Below, in pieces: positions 7,254 through 15,084 of a stretch of DNA of 35,892 nucleotides. The DNA comes from Candidatus Neomarinimicrobiota bacterium. GTDB lineage: Bacteria > Fidelibacterota > SORT01. The stretch spans positions 1-35,892 of the forward strand of contig JADFGO010000012.1 in the NCBI GenBank assembly GCA_022567655.1, given 5' to 3'. Each line of letters starts with the position of its first letter. Position 1 is the first letter of the stretch. Under the pieces are notes generated by a model that did no database searches, was not told where the DNA came from, and saw only the letters and a program-made list of their open reading frames with translations. The position numbers were made by a program, and so were the translations under genes.

Positions 7254-8059
7254 TTTATAAAAAGCATTTTGCGCGTGATAACGGTTCCGTCAGTCATAAG
7301 ACGGTATATATAAATCCCGGTTGGAATTCCATTTGGACTCCATTCGACCTCATACTCGGAAGGAGGTTGAAAAGCGTTAACTATCGTACTTATCAATCGC
7401 CCCCGGACGTCGAATACCTGAAGCGATACGTGGCTTCTGTTTAAAATCGAATAATTTATCAGAGTAGAAGAATTAAATGGATTCGGATAGTTTTGAGATA
7501 GTTCAAAATTTAGTGGAATTTCACCCGGATTCAGTCCGGTCTTCGCAAGATATTCCTCTATTACATCCTGAATGTCGCTGAGTCTGTACCTTTCCCCCAG
7601 GCTTCCGTTACCGGCGCTTGAATAACGGAGCACTCCCTGATGATCTATGACGACATAGTTATCGTACGTCATTCCAAACAGGTCCAAAGCTGAACTTGCT
7701 TCAATAAGAAGAGGATACGTGATTCCGGAAATGTCAGCATAGGACTGAGCCTGCGCTAAAGAGCCGTCCCAGGTATCCAGCGCCAGAGCCTGAAACGGAT
7801 TATCTTTATATACTTGCCATATGTTTGCTTCGGTGGAAGGCGCTTCCGCTCTGCAAAAAGGACAGCCGTAACCGATTAAGGCGATGAATACCACCTTTCC
7901 CTGATAATCGGAAAGATTGTGACCGTTTCCGGCGAGATCGTTATACTCGAAATCTGGTACCAGCTGACCTATATCGACCTGCGCCGAAATCATTTCAGAA
8001 GTGAATACAAGTCCGAACGCTGTTACAAGAGAGCAGAACTTTCTCAGCTTGATATTCAA
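7250..8059 (-). CDS. Secreted AhpC/TSA-type redoxin with T9SS sorting tail
   Basis: This 269-residue protein has a signal peptide (to about residue 26, ISAQ), then a peroxiredoxin/thioredoxin-like domain, residues about 30-172, with GYGC66PFC69, a CxxC redox pair. Residues about 184-269 form a type IX secretion sorting domain: SQNYPNPFNSST, then a beta domain with VFDVRGRLI and the final RKMLFIK. The protein is therefore predicted to cross the outer membrane and be anchored or released outside. TTG 8057-8059 is the start, with GGGA about 8 nt upstream. It is first in the three-gene operon and overlaps the TlpA-like gene by 4 nt. An extracellular thiol-redox role is inferred; the substrate is unknown. 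Confidence 0.85.
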   Translation of the reverse strand: MNIKLRKFCSLVTAFGLVFTSEMISAQVDIGQLVPDFEYNDLAGNGHNLSDYQGKVVFIALIGYGCPFCRAEAPSTEANIWQVYKDNPFQALALDTWDGSLAQAQSYADISGITYPLLIEASSALDLFGMTYDNYVVIDHQGVLRYSSAGNGSLGERYRLSDIQDVIEEYLAKTGLNPGEIPLNFELSQNYPNPFNSSTLINYSILNRSHVSLQVFDVRGRLISTIVNAFQPPSEYEVEWSPNGIPTGIYIYRLMTDGTVITRKMLFIK

Positions 8060-8256
8060 TATATAATTCCCAGTCTATCCTAATTGCGTTATTACCCCAC
8101 CAAATTATCATATCAAATATATAACATGCAAATTTCGAGAAAAGTAATGCCCCACACTTTTTTAGATTCAGGTAATGATTTTTATCTCGGCATAATAGGT
8201 TTAAGTGTTGCTTCATTCGACAGATTAGTATAATTTCGTACCCGAAAGGGTCAATA
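8060..8256. promoter_or_regulatory. Divergent promoter region
   Basis: These 197 bp separate two divergent operons. A perfect TATAAT at 8229-8234 with a TTG about 17 bp upstream serves the plus-strand peptidase; its start codon at 8257 follows a GAAAGGG ribosome site at 8244-8250. For the minus-strand redoxin operon, AT-rich segments with TATGAT near 8100-8120 are possible but not convincing. No gene is seen in the gap. Confidence 0.5.
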
Positions 8257-10284
8257 ATGAATCTTAGGTACGCCCTATATATCTGTCTAATCCATACAAG
8301 TTCAGTTCCAGCTTTTCAAGATTCGGGGATAATAGATAAACACTTATTCGACTTGGTCTCACACGAAGTTTCCGGAATTCTCGCGAAAGAGCATGTCAGG
8401 TATATATCGGCAAATCATCGGGTTCAGGCAACAGCGGGATATTTGAAGGCGGCAGAATACGTTAAAGGTAAACTTGAGGAGTATGGTGTAAACGACATTA
8501 AAATGCATAAGTACAAGTCAGACGGCAAAACAAGATATAACGGAATCACTTCACCGCTGTCTTGGTCGGTCAAGAGCGCCGTTCTGAAAATGGAGGAACC
8601 TTACGAACGAACAATTGCCGATTATAGCAAGGTTGCGACGAGTCTTACCACACTTTCAAACGGAGGTAAGTGGCGCGGCGAGCTGATAGACGTGGGAGAG
8701 GGAATCTCGGCTGAAGATTATGATGGTAGAGACATAAGGAATAAGATTGTAATGGCTTACGGGTATGCAGCCAAAGTACACAGGGAAGCGGTAATTAAAA
8801 GAGGAGCAATGGGTGTGGTAATTAGGCCTGCGGATGATGATAGGCCTGAATTAGTGGATGCCGTGCGGTATAACGGACTCTGGCCAACGGCGGGTGAGAT
8901 CAAAAAAGTGGGATTCGGATTTCAAATATCAAGACGCAGATCGGAGAACTTATTGAATCTGATCGAGTCGGGAGAAAAAATAGTCCTGAACGCCACGGTC
9001 AGCGCAAAAATCCATCCGGGCAAGCTGGTAGTGTTAAGCGCGCTCATACCCGGTAGTTCAAACAGTTCGGAGCAGTTTGTCCTGATAAGTCATCTCGATC
9101 ATTATAAGCCGGGAGCAAACGACAACGCAAGCGGTTCGGCGGCTATCCTCGAAATAGCAAGAGTCGTAAAGCAACTCGTAAAATCCGGGAAGATCAGTCA
9201 GCCGAAACGCTCAATCCGTTTTTTATGGGTGCCCGAACATTTCGGAACGATGGCGTATCTTACAAAGAATATCGATGAATTGGATGGAGCGTTTGCGGGG
9301 CTAAACCTTGATATGGTGGGCGAAGATACCAACTTGACTAATTCAAAATTAGAGGTTATAAAAACACCGGCGTCGTCTCCAACTTTTTTGAATGATCTCA
9401 TAGCCGAAGTTGTAAGGGAGGTAGAGAAAAGAGCTGTCCGCTCAGCGGAAGGGTCTGATAACTTATTTAATTACACCGTACTGGCCAATAAACTGGGGAG
9501 TGATCATGACATGCTGAATGATCCTCTTATTGGAATCCCGACCGTGGCGCTCGGATATTGGTCTGACATTTATCATCATACAAACGAGGATTCTCTTGAT
9601 AAAATAGATCCGACAACAATGAAGCGGAGTATTATCATAGGGGCATATACCGCTTTGTGGCTTGCAAAGGCCGGGAATAAAGAAGCTGACAAGCTTGCGC
9701 TGCTCGTTTTTGCCAGAGCGCGTGAGCGTATAATAGAGACAGGACTCGAAGTTTCGTATTCATCGGACGAAAATTCAGAAATCGAATCGCTTAGGCACGC
9801 ATTGAGCAAAATAGATCTTCAGACAGGTGTCGATGTAAAAGCAATAAACTCGATTAAGGGTTTGAGATCAACTGATGTAGCTGTGGAAGAGATGTACACG
9901 GTCGCCATAGAAGAGCTCGGGGAGTCGGAGAAGAAAATATTCCTTGGCAGGCTCGGGATGACTTCGATCGAGGCACCGGATTTAGAAACGGGCAAGGCAG
10001 CGAGGATTCCCGAAAGAAAATTTATCGGTCCCGTATATGATTCGTATGCCGACATTTGGTTTGAAAATAAATTAGGCAACAATTATGAATGGTATAGGAA
10101 TAACAGCACAAAACATTTTGATCTGATAAGATACGAGATTGTAAATCACATGAACGGCGCACGAAATATCTCACAAATACACAGGATTGTGAATGCAGAG
10201 TACGGTCCGTTCGATTTAGGCGTCACCGAACGGATAATAGATGATCTGGCGAAGTTAAAATTAGTAAAATGGGTTAAGATATAG
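8257..10284 (+). CDS. Secreted M28-type metallopeptidase with winged-helix-like C-terminus
   Basis: This 675-residue protein has a weak signal peptide (to about residue 20, SVPAF-Q). A PA-like insert (residues about 130-250) precedes the zinc peptidase core: SH279LD281HYKPGAND289NASGS supplies the first metal ligands, followed by VPE327H328FGTMAY, NLD352MVGED and YH440HTNEDS. The motifs fit M28 aminopeptidase-type enzymes, but the usual Glu-Glu pair is Glu327-His328, so one ligand appears changed. Residues about 590-675 (HFDLIRYEIVNHMNGARNIS, then VIDDLAKLKLVKW-like) resemble a small winged-helix domain of the PqqD type. The start is ATG 8257 after a good ribosome site. Predicted to cleave peptides in the envelope; the substrate is unknown. 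AmrS follows after 49 bp. Confidence 0.82.
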   Translation: MNLRYALYICLIHTSSVPAFQDSGIIDKHLFDLVSHEVSGILAKEHVRYISANHRVQATAGYLKAAEYVKGKLEEYGVNDIKMHKYKSDGKTRYNGITSPLSWSVKSAVLKMEEPYERTIADYSKVATSLTTLSNGGKWRGELIDVGEGISAEDYDGRDIRNKIVMAYGYAAKVHREAVIKRGAMGVVIRPADDDRPELVDAVRYNGLWPTAGEIKKVGFGFQISRRRSENLLNLIESGEKIVLNATVSAKIHPGKLVVLSALIPGSSNSSEQFVLISHLDHYKPGANDNASGSAAILEIARVVKQLVKSGKISQPKRSIRFLWVPEHFGTMAYLTKNIDELDGAFAGLNLDMVGEDTNLTNSKLEVIKTPASSPTFLNDLIAEVVREVEKRAVRSAEGSDNLFNYTVLANKLGSDHDMLNDPLIGIPTVALGYWSDIYHHTNEDSLDKIDPTTMKRSIIIGAYTALWLAKAGNKEADKLALLVFARARERIIETGLEVSYSSDENSEIESLRHALSKIDLQTGVDVKAINSIKGLRSTDVAVEEMYTVAIEELGESEKKIFLGRLGMTSIEAPDLETGKAARIPERKFIGPVYDSYADIWFENKLGNNYEWYRNNSTKHFDLIRYEIVNHMNGARNISQIHRIVNAEYGPFDLGVTERIIDDLAKLKLVKWVKI

Positions 10285-10333
10285 TGACTTATATTAGATT
10301 AGTATATAAAGTACATTATTAAAGTATATTAGT

Positions 10334-11368
10334 ATGAGTCTAAACACTAGACACTTAGGGAATTGGCAAACGCCTGTTGAAGGCGACAGAGTAAAATGCA
10401 CGCTCTGCCCGAGGTATTGCAAAATTCCGGAAGGAAAATCAGGATTTTGCTATATCAGGAAAAATTACGATGGTAAAATATATAACATCGCCTACGGGAG
10501 ACCGACCGGATTTGCTGTCGACCCGATAGAAAAAAAGCCGTTGTTTCACTTTTTGCCGGGCACAGGGGTTCTGAGTTTCGGAACGGCGGGATGTAACCTT
10601 GGTTGTAAATTCTGTCAAAATTGGCACATATCGAAGGTAAAGATCGATGACGCAAATAGCCTTGAAGCTTCTCCCGAAGACGTGATCGCAATTGCAAAGA
10701 AAAACGGGTGTCCATCTATCGCATTTACATATAACGATCCGACCATCTGGGCGGAATACGCAATGGACATTTCAAAATTAGCGAAAGAGGAAGGGATAAA
10801 AAGCGTCTGGGTTACGGCAGGTTACATAACTCCTGAAGCAAGGGTGGACGCATATGCTGACGTGGATGCCGCAAACGTAGACCTAAAGGCTTTTTCGCAG
10901 GAATTTTACGGTAAGATAACTCTATCAAAACTTGAACCTGTGCTGGATACTCTTAAATGGCTGAAAAACGAAACAGATGTTTGGATTGAGATCACCAACT
11001 TGATAATCCCTACTTTAAACGACTCGTCAGATGAATTCAGGAAAATGGTTGACTGGATTCTTTTAAACCTCGGAGACGAAACTCCTCTTCATTTCACGGC
11101 ATTTCACCCGGATTTCAAACTTATGGATCTGCCGCGAACAGACCCAAACGTATTAAATGAGGCGAGGGAGATAGCATTAGACGCCGGTTTAAAATATTGT
11201 TACGTTGGGAACGTATCAGACATAAAAGCTTCAACTACTTATTGTCCGGAGTGCAGGGCAGAGTTGATCAAAAGGGACTGGCACAGCGTTTTGCAAAACA
11301 ATATCTTGAATGGAGCATGCCCGGAGTGCGGGACTACTGTGCCGGGGGTATTCAATTCGGACAATTAA
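10334..11368 (+). CDS. amrS: AmmeMemoRadiSam system radical SAM enzyme
   Basis: This 344-residue protein carries the radical SAM motif C87-x3-C91-x2-C94 (GCNLGCKFCQNW) and an N-terminal Cys set (C22, C25, C29, C39; RVKCTLCPRYC). HFLPGTGVLSFGTAGCN and FTYNDPTIWAEYAMD are characteristic of the AmrS family, which is named after its neighbours AMMECR1 and Memo. Two late CPEC motifs (TYCPEC, GACPEC) suggest a C-terminal zinc ribbon. The enzyme class uses a 4Fe-4S cluster and SAM to make a radical; the physiological substrate is not well defined. Neither Memo nor AMMECR1 is in this window. It lies between the M28 peptidase and a ferritin-like gene in the same direction; the start is ATG 10334 without a clear ribosome site. 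Confidence 0.9.
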   Translation: MSLNTRHLGNWQTPVEGDRVKCTLCPRYCKIPEGKSGFCYIRKNYDGKIYNIAYGRPTGFAVDPIEKKPLFHFLPGTGVLSFGTAGCNLGCKFCQNWHISKVKIDDANSLEASPEDVIAIAKKNGCPSIAFTYNDPTIWAEYAMDISKLAKEEGIKSVWVTAGYITPEARVDAYADVDAANVDLKAFSQEFYGKITLSKLEPVLDTLKWLKNETDVWIEITNLIIPTLNDSSDEFRKMVDWILLNLGDETPLHFTAFHPDFKLMDLPRTDPNVLNEAREIALDAGLKYCYVGNVSDIKASTTYCPECRAELIKRDWHSVLQNNILNGACPECGTTVPGVFNSDN

Positions 11369-11426
11369 ACTCCGAATTCTTCTTGACAGGTTGCACTTCC
11401 ATGACTAACTTCCGTTCATAACAGTT

Positions 11427-11990
11427 ATGACAAGCGTTAATCTGAAATCAAAGGACACATATTCTACATCTAAGCTCCTTCACATCATGGGAGGATTAGA
11501 ACTTAGAATGCAGCAATTTTATCTCCAGTTATCCCATAGGTTCACAAAGCCTGAAGGGATAAGGATTTTCTGGGATTCACTCGCTCAGCAGGAATCGGTT
11601 CACGCGACGATAATCCACACGCTGTCGAACATGTACCGTAATAATCCAAATATGTTTAATGAAATGGTTGAGATGGATTATCTGACTATCGCAAAAGTTG
11701 AAGAATTTATTAAGACGTCCGAGGACAAATTATCGAATGAGAACTTCGATCTAAATTCAGCGCTTCAGGAAGCCTACGACTTAGAGACCCTCGAGATTAA
11801 CGAAATATACGACAGGATAATAGAGAGTCCGAAAGCGCCGTTCAGGGCGGTTATTGACCATTTAGTAGAGTCTGAGGAAGCGCATCTCAACGCATTGATA
11901 GAAGCCATTTTAAAGTATTCGACCGATGCCGGTCTTAAAGAGAAGGCTGTAATACTAAGATCTTCTCTCACGACGCAGACGGCAGCATAA
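11427..11990 (+). CDS. Ferritin-like/rubrerythrin-type diiron protein
   Basis: This 187-residue, mostly helical protein has the spacing of a four-helix diiron bundle: E25 in GLELRMQQFY, E56-x2-H59 in QQESVHATI, an acidic helix with E119 (LETLEINEIY), and E149-x2-H152 in ESEEAHLNAL. This is the ligand set of the rubrerythrin/ferritin-like superfamily. There is no C-terminal rubredoxin CxxC domain, so it is a stand-alone diiron protein. A role in peroxide or iron handling is inferred from the family. ATG 11427 is the start, 58 bp after amrS. No signal peptide, so probably cytoplasmic. Confidence 0.8.
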   Translation: MTSVNLKSKDTYSTSKLLHIMGGLELRMQQFYLQLSHRFTKPEGIRIFWDSLAQQESVHATIIHTLSNMYRNNPNMFNEMVEMDYLTIAKVEEFIKTSEDKLSNENFDLNSALQEAYDLETLEINEIYDRIIESPKAPFRAVIDHLVESEEAHLNALIEAILKYSTDAGLKEKAVILRSSLTTQTAA

Positions 11991-12035
11991 CAACCAGACC
12001 TCAATAATAAACCAAACTTTAACGCCACACCGGTG

Positions 12036-12064
12036 TTGACATATTCGACAGAAGGATGTAACTT
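12036..12064 (+). promoter_or_regulatory. Promoter of the tRNA-Ala/SRP RNA transcript
   Basis: A perfect TTGACA at 12036-12041, a 17-bp spacer and TAACTT at 12059-12064 place transcription start near 12071, 8 nt before the tRNA. The -10 is weak, but the -35, spacing and position fit. It is the last plausible promoter before the tRNA. Confidence 0.55.
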
Positions 12065-12078
12065 CCATCCGATAAAAT

Positions 12079-12151
12079 GGGGCCGTAGCTCAGCTGGGAG
12101 AGCGCTGCGTTCGCAATGCAGAGGTCGAGGGTTCGATCCCCTTCGGCTCCA
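12079..12151 (+). tRNA. tRNA-Ala (anticodon CGC)
   Basis: A 73-nt cloverleaf folds fully. The acceptor stem GGGGCCG/CGGCTCC contains G3-U70, the alanine identity pair. The D arm is GCTC/GAGC, the anticodon stem CTGCG/TGCAG, and the loop TTCGCAA gives anticodon CGC (codon GCG). The T arm contains GTTCGATC. The discriminator is A, and CCA is not encoded (CAA follows). It is transcribed with the SRP RNA, which begins 3 nt later. Confidence 0.97.
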
Positions 12152-12154
12152 CAA

Positions 12155-12427
12155 GGCTGTGCGCGATGGGGAGGTAGCGGTGCCCTGTGACCGGCAATCC
12201 GCTGTAGCCGGATCGATGCCATGATCGAGGGCAGACTGATTTTGTATCTCCTTGTCGACACGGGTGTTGATGCATTTAGCCCTGCGCAATGGGAAGTTAC
12301 TGAACCCCGTCAGAACCGGAAGGTAGCAGCGGTAAGTTTACGACTTGTGTGCCGCAGACAGCTTGTGCGGAGCCTGTAACGTCAAGGCAGCTGTAGATGA
12401 TGCTGCTCGGAATCTGGTGCACAGCCG
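12155..12427 (+). ncRNA. ffs: Large bacterial SRP RNA with Alu domain (6S-like scRNA)
   Basis: The conserved S domain is present: ACCCCGTCAG, then CCGGAAGGTAGCAG with the GGAA-type loop at 12318-12323 that binds Ffh M domain. The 5' part, GGGGAGGTAGCGGTGCCC and GCAATCCGC at 12169-12202, matches the Alu domain of the Bacillus-type large SRP RNA. The 5' end GGCTGTGC (12155-12162) pairs with GCACAGCC (12419-12426), closing the long helix. The size, about 273 nt, fits the B. subtilis type. It directs nascent membrane and secreted proteins to the translocon with Ffh and FtsY. It is 3 nt downstream of the tRNA and has no promoter of its own visible; dnaX follows. Confidence 0.95.
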
Positions 12428-12433
12428 TTTTTT
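12419..12433 (+). terminator. SRP RNA 3' helix with U-tract
   Basis: The closing helix strand GCACAGCC ends at 12426 and is followed by six T at 12428-12433. The long terminal helix plus U6 can terminate transcription. The dnaX ribosome site begins right after, so dnaX must use read-through or an internal promoter. Confidence 0.55.
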
Positions 12434-12447
12434 AAAGGAACGTTAAG

Positions 12448-14106
12448 TTGTCATACTTAGTATTATCGAGAAAATACAGACCGCAAAAATTTGACGACGT
12501 CATCGGTCAAAAACACGTCACTCAGACGCTTCAGAATGCGCTGAAATCAGAGAGATTGTCACACGCATATATTCTTTCCGGACCGAGAGGCGTAGGAAAA
12601 ACCACGACGGCCAGAATACTCGCAAAATCTTTGAACTGCACGGAAGGCGAAATTGCGGAACCATGCGGAACCTGTGAAATTTGCAAAGAAATTACAGAGG
12701 GCCGCAGCCTTGATGTTTTGGAGATAGACGGTGCTACCTACAGGGGTATAGACAAAATCCGGGATGATCTTCAGGATTATCTCCGTCATCCACCGATGAA
12801 ATCCGAGTATAAGGTCGTAATCATCGATGAAGTGCATATGCTGACGAAAGAAGCGTTTAACGCCCTTCTTAAAACGCTCGAAGAACCTCCTCCGAACGTT
12901 GTGTTCATATTTGCGACCACGCAGCCGAATAAAGTGCCGCCGACTATCTTGTCGAGATGTCAGAGATTTGATTTCAAACGAATCCCGAGTGCGGACATAA
13001 TCGAGGCTCTTAAAGAAATATCCGCTAAAGAATCAATCAAAATTGATGAAAACTCCTTAATCCTGATTTCGAGAAAAGCAGATGGAGGCATGAGAGATGC
13101 CTTGAGTCTGCTCGATCAGGTGATATCGTTTTCGAACGGCGACATCGAATATAATTCCATAGTGTCGATGCTTGGTGTGGTGAAAGAGGAAGTGTTTTTC
13201 TCGATAACGGATTTGGCAACGACGGGAAATTCCGAAGCCGCAATGAATCTTGTTGAAGATCTGATGTCGCAGGGTCATGATCCACAAACTCTCGTCATGG
13301 GCCTGCTTGAGCATTTACGGTCATTATTAATCGTACATACTTCTCAATCGGCTGATTTATTAGAATCTACAAAATCGATCAAGGAGCTATATCTCACAAA
13401 AAAAGATGATCTGACGACATCGGAGATTCAAAGAACGTTAAAGATGGCACAGGATACGCTGTCGGAATTTTCAAAGAGCGTTATGCCGAGAATGTTATTT
13501 GAAATGTTGATGATAAATATCTGTAACATGGATAAAAGCATTGAAATCGAATCTATCTTAAACGAATTGGGATATTCAACTGAACAAAAAGATGATGCGC
13601 CAAAGGATGCGGATAGTAAAAATTCTGAATCGCTCAAATCGAAGGAATCGAATGAAGTGACGAGTGATACTTCACCTGCAGCTGACCCGGTAAAGAGGGA
13701 GAACAAAAACGAATCAAGGAATGAGAATACGAATATAAATGAATTTATGGACGTATGGAGATCGATCGTGGCGGAGGTTTCCGATTCGAGAGGCACGCTC
13801 GGGAACGTATTGAAAAAAGCGATCCCGACAGCGATTAACGGTAATTATCTCGAACTCTCGTTCGATCAAAGCGATGAATATGCAAAAGATTCGGTTGAAC
13901 ACAACTCAGGATATATTAGAGATGTCATGAAAAAGATCACAGACCGGGATTTGATTATCAAAACGGCGTTAGGGGAATTCAAAGAGAGCAAAATCGAGGA
14001 TATCGATCCCGGCGAGAGTGAAATTGTCAGCACCGATGAGGAGATTTCAAAGAATCCTACAGTAGAAAAGATTATTGACTTATTTGGTGGTAAATTAACA
14101 CTTTAA
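12448..14106 (+). CDS. dnaX: DNA polymerase III tau/gamma subunit (clamp loader)
   Basis: This 552-residue protein starts at TTG 12448, 8 nt after AAAGGA. It has the AAA+ clamp-loader core: Walker A GPRGVGKTT (residues 45-53), zinc ligands C64, C73, C76 and C79, Walker B VVIIDEVHM (123-131), and LLKTLEEPPPN with the sensor ATTQPNKVPPTILSRCQRF. Residues about 235-365 form the collar domain. A charged linker (about 370-440) joins a C-terminal domain for polymerase contact. The order SRP RNA-dnaX-ebfC-recR is widespread in bacteria. A run of seven A at 13398-13404 may support -1 frameshifting to a shorter gamma form; see the separate feature. Confidence 0.97.
   Translation: MSYLVLSRKYRPQKFDDVIGQKHVTQTLQNALKSERLSHAYILSGPRGVGKTTTARILAKSLNCTEGEIAEPCGTCEICKEITEGRSLDVLEIDGATYRGIDKIRDDLQDYLRHPPMKSEYKVVIIDEVHMLTKEAFNALLKTLEEPPPNVVFIFATTQPNKVPPTILSRCQRFDFKRIPSADIIEALKEISAKESIKIDENSLILISRKADGGMRDALSLLDQVISFSNGDIEYNSIVSMLGVVKEEVFFSITDLATTGNSEAAMNLVEDLMSQGHDPQTLVMGLLEHLRSLLIVHTSQSADLLESTKSIKELYLTKKDDLTTSEIQRTLKMAQDTLSEFSKSVMPRMLFEMLMINICNMDKSIEIESILNELGYSTEQKDDAPKDADSKNSESLKSKESNEVTSDTSPAADPVKRENKNESRNENTNINEFMDVWRSIVAEVSDSRGTLGNVLKKAIPTAINGNYLELSFDQSDEYAKDSVEHNSGYIRDVMKKITDRDLIIKTALGEFKESKIEDIDPGESEIVSTDEEISKNPTVEKIIDLFGGKLTL
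13381..13409 (+). promoter_or_regulatory. Possible -1 frameshift site in dnaX
   Basis: An AAGGAG at 13381-13386 lies 11 nt before A7 (13398-13404), whose zero-frame codons are ACA AAA AAA. A slip of -1 gives AGA then TGA at 13407-13409. A Shine-Dalgarno-like element about 10 nt upstream, an A-rich slippery site and an immediate stop are the known E. coli dnaX arrangement. Against it, the product would end at about residue 320, inside the collar domain, and no strong downstream hairpin is seen. Confidence 0.4.
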
Positions 14107-14122
14107 AAGGGGAGGAAGAAGA

Positions 14123-14461
14123 TTGAAATTTGATATGAATAACATCTTGAAGCAAGCCCAAAAGGTACAGAGTCAGATCGAGAGCGTGCAAAAAGAACTT
14201 GAAAACTTAGAAGTAGAGGGCAGCGCCGGAGGTGGCATGGTAGTGGCTACCGTAAACGGAAAGCAAGAATTACTCTCGATTAAAATTGAGCCTCAGGTAA
14301 TTACCGAAGACGTTGAGATGCTCGAAGATCTGGTTTTAGCGGCGACCAACCAGGCGCTGACACGATCACAGGAAGCGGCAGCGGAGCATATGCAGCAGGC
14401 GACGGGTGGGTTGCTGGGTAGCTTACCCGGAGGAATGAAATTGCCTTTTTCAGGGATGTGA
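14123..14461 (+). CDS. ebfC: YbaB/EbfC nucleoid-associated protein
   Basis: This 112-residue protein has the EbfC/YbaB pattern: an amphipathic N-terminal helix (NILKQAQKVQSQIESVQKEL) and the GSAGGGMVVATVNGKQELLSI core, followed by the EDLVLAATNQA helix. It forms tweezers-shaped dimers that bind DNA. TTG 14123 is used after GGGGAGGAAG; an ATG at 14135 would lose the first four residues. It follows dnaX by 16 bp, and its last bases overlap recR in GTGA (14458-14461). Confidence 0.93.
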   Translation: MKFDMNNILKQAQKVQSQIESVQKELENLEVEGSAGGGMVVATVNGKQELLSIKIEPQVITEDVEMLEDLVLAATNQALTRSQEAAAEHMQQATGGLLGSLPGGMKLPFSGM

Positions 14462-15084
14462 CAAGTTATCAGATGGCTCATTTATCTCCACTCTTAGAAA
14501 TACTCATATCGGAACTTTCCCGGCTTCCCGGTATCGGAAGGAAATCGGCGCAAAGGCTTGCTTATTACTTTTTAAAACAAAGTAAATCGAGAGTGGAGAA
14601 GCTTGCTGAGGTTCTTTTAGAAGTTAAGGACAAAGTAGGTGAGTGCGAAATATGTTTTAACTTTACCGAAATTTCACCCTGCTCTATTTGTCAGAGTGAA
14701 CGTCGTGATAGGACCGTGTTATGCGTGGTGGAAGAGCCGAGTGATCTGTATGCTATCGATGGGAGTGGAGAGTACAATGGATTGTTTCATGTACTCGGAG
14801 GCGTCATATCTCCTATGGACGGCATAGGACCGGAAGACCTGCACATAAAGGAATTGTACAAACGATTAAAGAATGTCAAAGAGGTTATCATCGCTACAAA
14901 TCCGAGTATTGAAGGTGAGACAACTACATTATATCTGCAGAAAGAGCTGAAGAAAAGCAAGGTAAAAATAACCCGCATTGCACGCGGAATTCCTATGGGG
15001 AGCGCTTTAGAGCATACAGATCAGGTGACGCTTATCCGCGCATTAGAGGGAAGAGTAGAGTTGAAGGAAGAAGTTAGCGAATGA
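14458..15084 (+). CDS. recR: Recombination mediator RecR
   Basis: This 208-residue protein has a helix-hairpin-helix (LSRLPGIGRKSAQRLAYY), a C4 zinc finger (C63-x2-C66 and C75-x2-C78; CEICF, PCSICQ) and a Toprim domain (CVVEEPSDLYAIDGSGEYNG, residues about 86-165). It loads RecA on gapped DNA with RecO. GTG 14458 overlaps the ebfC stop (GTGA); an ATG at 14473 is an alternative. The stop overlaps pgsA by 4 nt. Confidence 0.96.
   Translation: MTSYQMAHLSPLLEILISELSRLPGIGRKSAQRLAYYFLKQSKSRVEKLAEVLLEVKDKVGECEICFNFTEISPCSICQSERRDRTVLCVVEEPSDLYAIDGSGEYNGLFHVLGGVISPMDGIGPEDLHIKELYKRLKNVKEVIIATNPSIEGETTTLYLQKELKKSKVKITRIARGIPMGSALEHTDQVTLIRALEGRVELKEEVSE

Noticed and set aside
12019-12289. Minus-strand and plus-strand frames across the tRNA and SRP RNA
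   Set aside because: They are open only because they cross structured RNA genes; the peptides match typical tRNA artefacts.
13428-13796. 122-codon minus-strand frame inside dnaX
   Set aside because: Ser- and Phe-rich composition is a mirror of the acidic/Lys-rich linker codons of dnaX.
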